A DNA stretch of 12,755 nt from CAZKGE01 sp964541695 (GTDB lineage Bacteria; Bacillota; Clostridia; Christensenellales; CAG-138): assembly GCA_964541695.1 (NCBI GenBank), contig CAZIRB010000071.1, positions 1 to 12,755 of the forward strand, given 5' to 3'. Position 1 is the first letter of the stretch. The number at the start of each line of letters is the position of its first letter. Made by a program: the position numbers and the translations under genes. Below the pieces are notes generated by a model. That model did not search any database. It had not been told where the DNA came from and was given only the letters and a program-made list of their open reading frames with translations. Shown here piece by piece: positions 12,581-12,755 of this stretch.

Positions 12581-12755
12581 ACGTTGGAGACTCCGGCAAA
12601 AGGGTACGTTGGAGGCTCCGCCTCCAATGGGCACGTTGAGGGCTCCGTCTCCAAAGGGTACGTTGAGGGCTCCGCCTCCAAGGGGCACGTTGAGGGCTCC
12701 GTCTCCAAAGGGCACGTTGAGGGCTCCGTCTCCAAAGGGCACGTTGAGGGCTCCG
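12581..12755 (+). repeat. 27-bp tandem repeat array, at least 6.5 units, running off the window
   Basis: Units start with ACGTTG at 12581 (25 bp, degenerate), 12606, 12633, 12660, 12687, 12714 and 12741 (cut by the window end). The second unit contains a perfect 8-bp stem, TTGGAGGC-tcc-GCCTCCAA (12609-12627); later units carry TTGAGGGC or GTCTCC changes that weaken it, and alternate between GTCTCC and GCCTCC. The array begins 31 bp after the GT2 stop. The unit is nine codons long, so the minus strand is open throughout (a Glu-Pro-Ser-Thr-Cys-Pro-Leu pattern), which is expected of any 27-bp repeat without stops and is not taken as a gene. Confidence 0.9.

Noticed and set aside
12472..12735. 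Minus-strand frame with nine-residue repeats (EPSTCPLET-like)
   Set aside because: A 27-bp repeat without stops always gives such a frame; it begins with TTG inside the repeat and runs into the GT2 gene antisense.

Overview
The window looks like a piece of a GC-rich Gram-positive Clostridia genome, probably an Oscillospiraceae- or Christensenellales-like gut anaerobe. The evidence is a sortase with a sorted thioester/Cna-B surface protein, a YwlG (DUF436) protein, a double zinc-ribbon protein, Shine-Dalgarno-led genes with sigma-A-type promoters, and hairpin-rich GC intergenic repeats. A run of exactly 100 N (5192-5291) says this is a draft scaffold, perhaps from a metagenome. The taxonomic placement is inference.

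Region 1 (1-3935, minus strand) is a tight operon read right to left from an extended -10 promoter: a sugar-nucleotide epimerase/dehydratase, a GHMP heptose kinase (HddA type), a fusion of a nucleotidyltransferase (HddC type) with a HAD phosphatase (GmhB type), and a sedoheptulose-7-phosphate isomerase (GmhA type). Together they encode all the steps known for making an NDP-D,D-heptose (GDP-heptose in characterised Gram-positive pathways), plus an SDR enzyme that may modify the product. The operon may continue past the left edge.

Region 2 (4054-6398, plus strand) is a two-gene surface-display cassette: a secreted adhesin with a Cys-Gln thioester domain, Cna-B (isopeptide) domains and an IPKTA sorting signal, followed with a 4-bp ATGA overlap by a class D-like sortase. 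The N gap lies inside the Cna-B part of the adhesin and very likely hides at least one more domain.

Region 3 (6399-7146) has no convincing gene. It holds GC-rich hairpins, a near-perfect 204-bp tandem duplication whose units each contain a 22-bp perfect inverted repeat, and a degenerate repeat that matches the 27-bp array at the right end of the window.

Region 4 (7147-9690) carries housekeeping and small genes: mutY (minus) and ywlG (plus) from overlapping divergent extended -10 promoters; a well-formed promoter driving a roughly 217-nt candidate structured RNA closed by an end-to-end helix; a 91-aa double zinc-ribbon protein with a strong terminator; and a 49-aa unknown protein.

Region 5 (9720-12755) is a divergent glycosylation pair: a GT-C type membrane glycosyltransferase (minus) and a polyprenyl-phosphate GT2 glycosyltransferase (plus), each with a well-spaced promoter. 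A GT2 enzyme of this kind loads a sugar on undecaprenyl phosphate and a GT-C enzyme transfers it outside the membrane, so the pair fits the surface-glycan theme of region 1. A 27-bp tandem repeat follows to the window edge.
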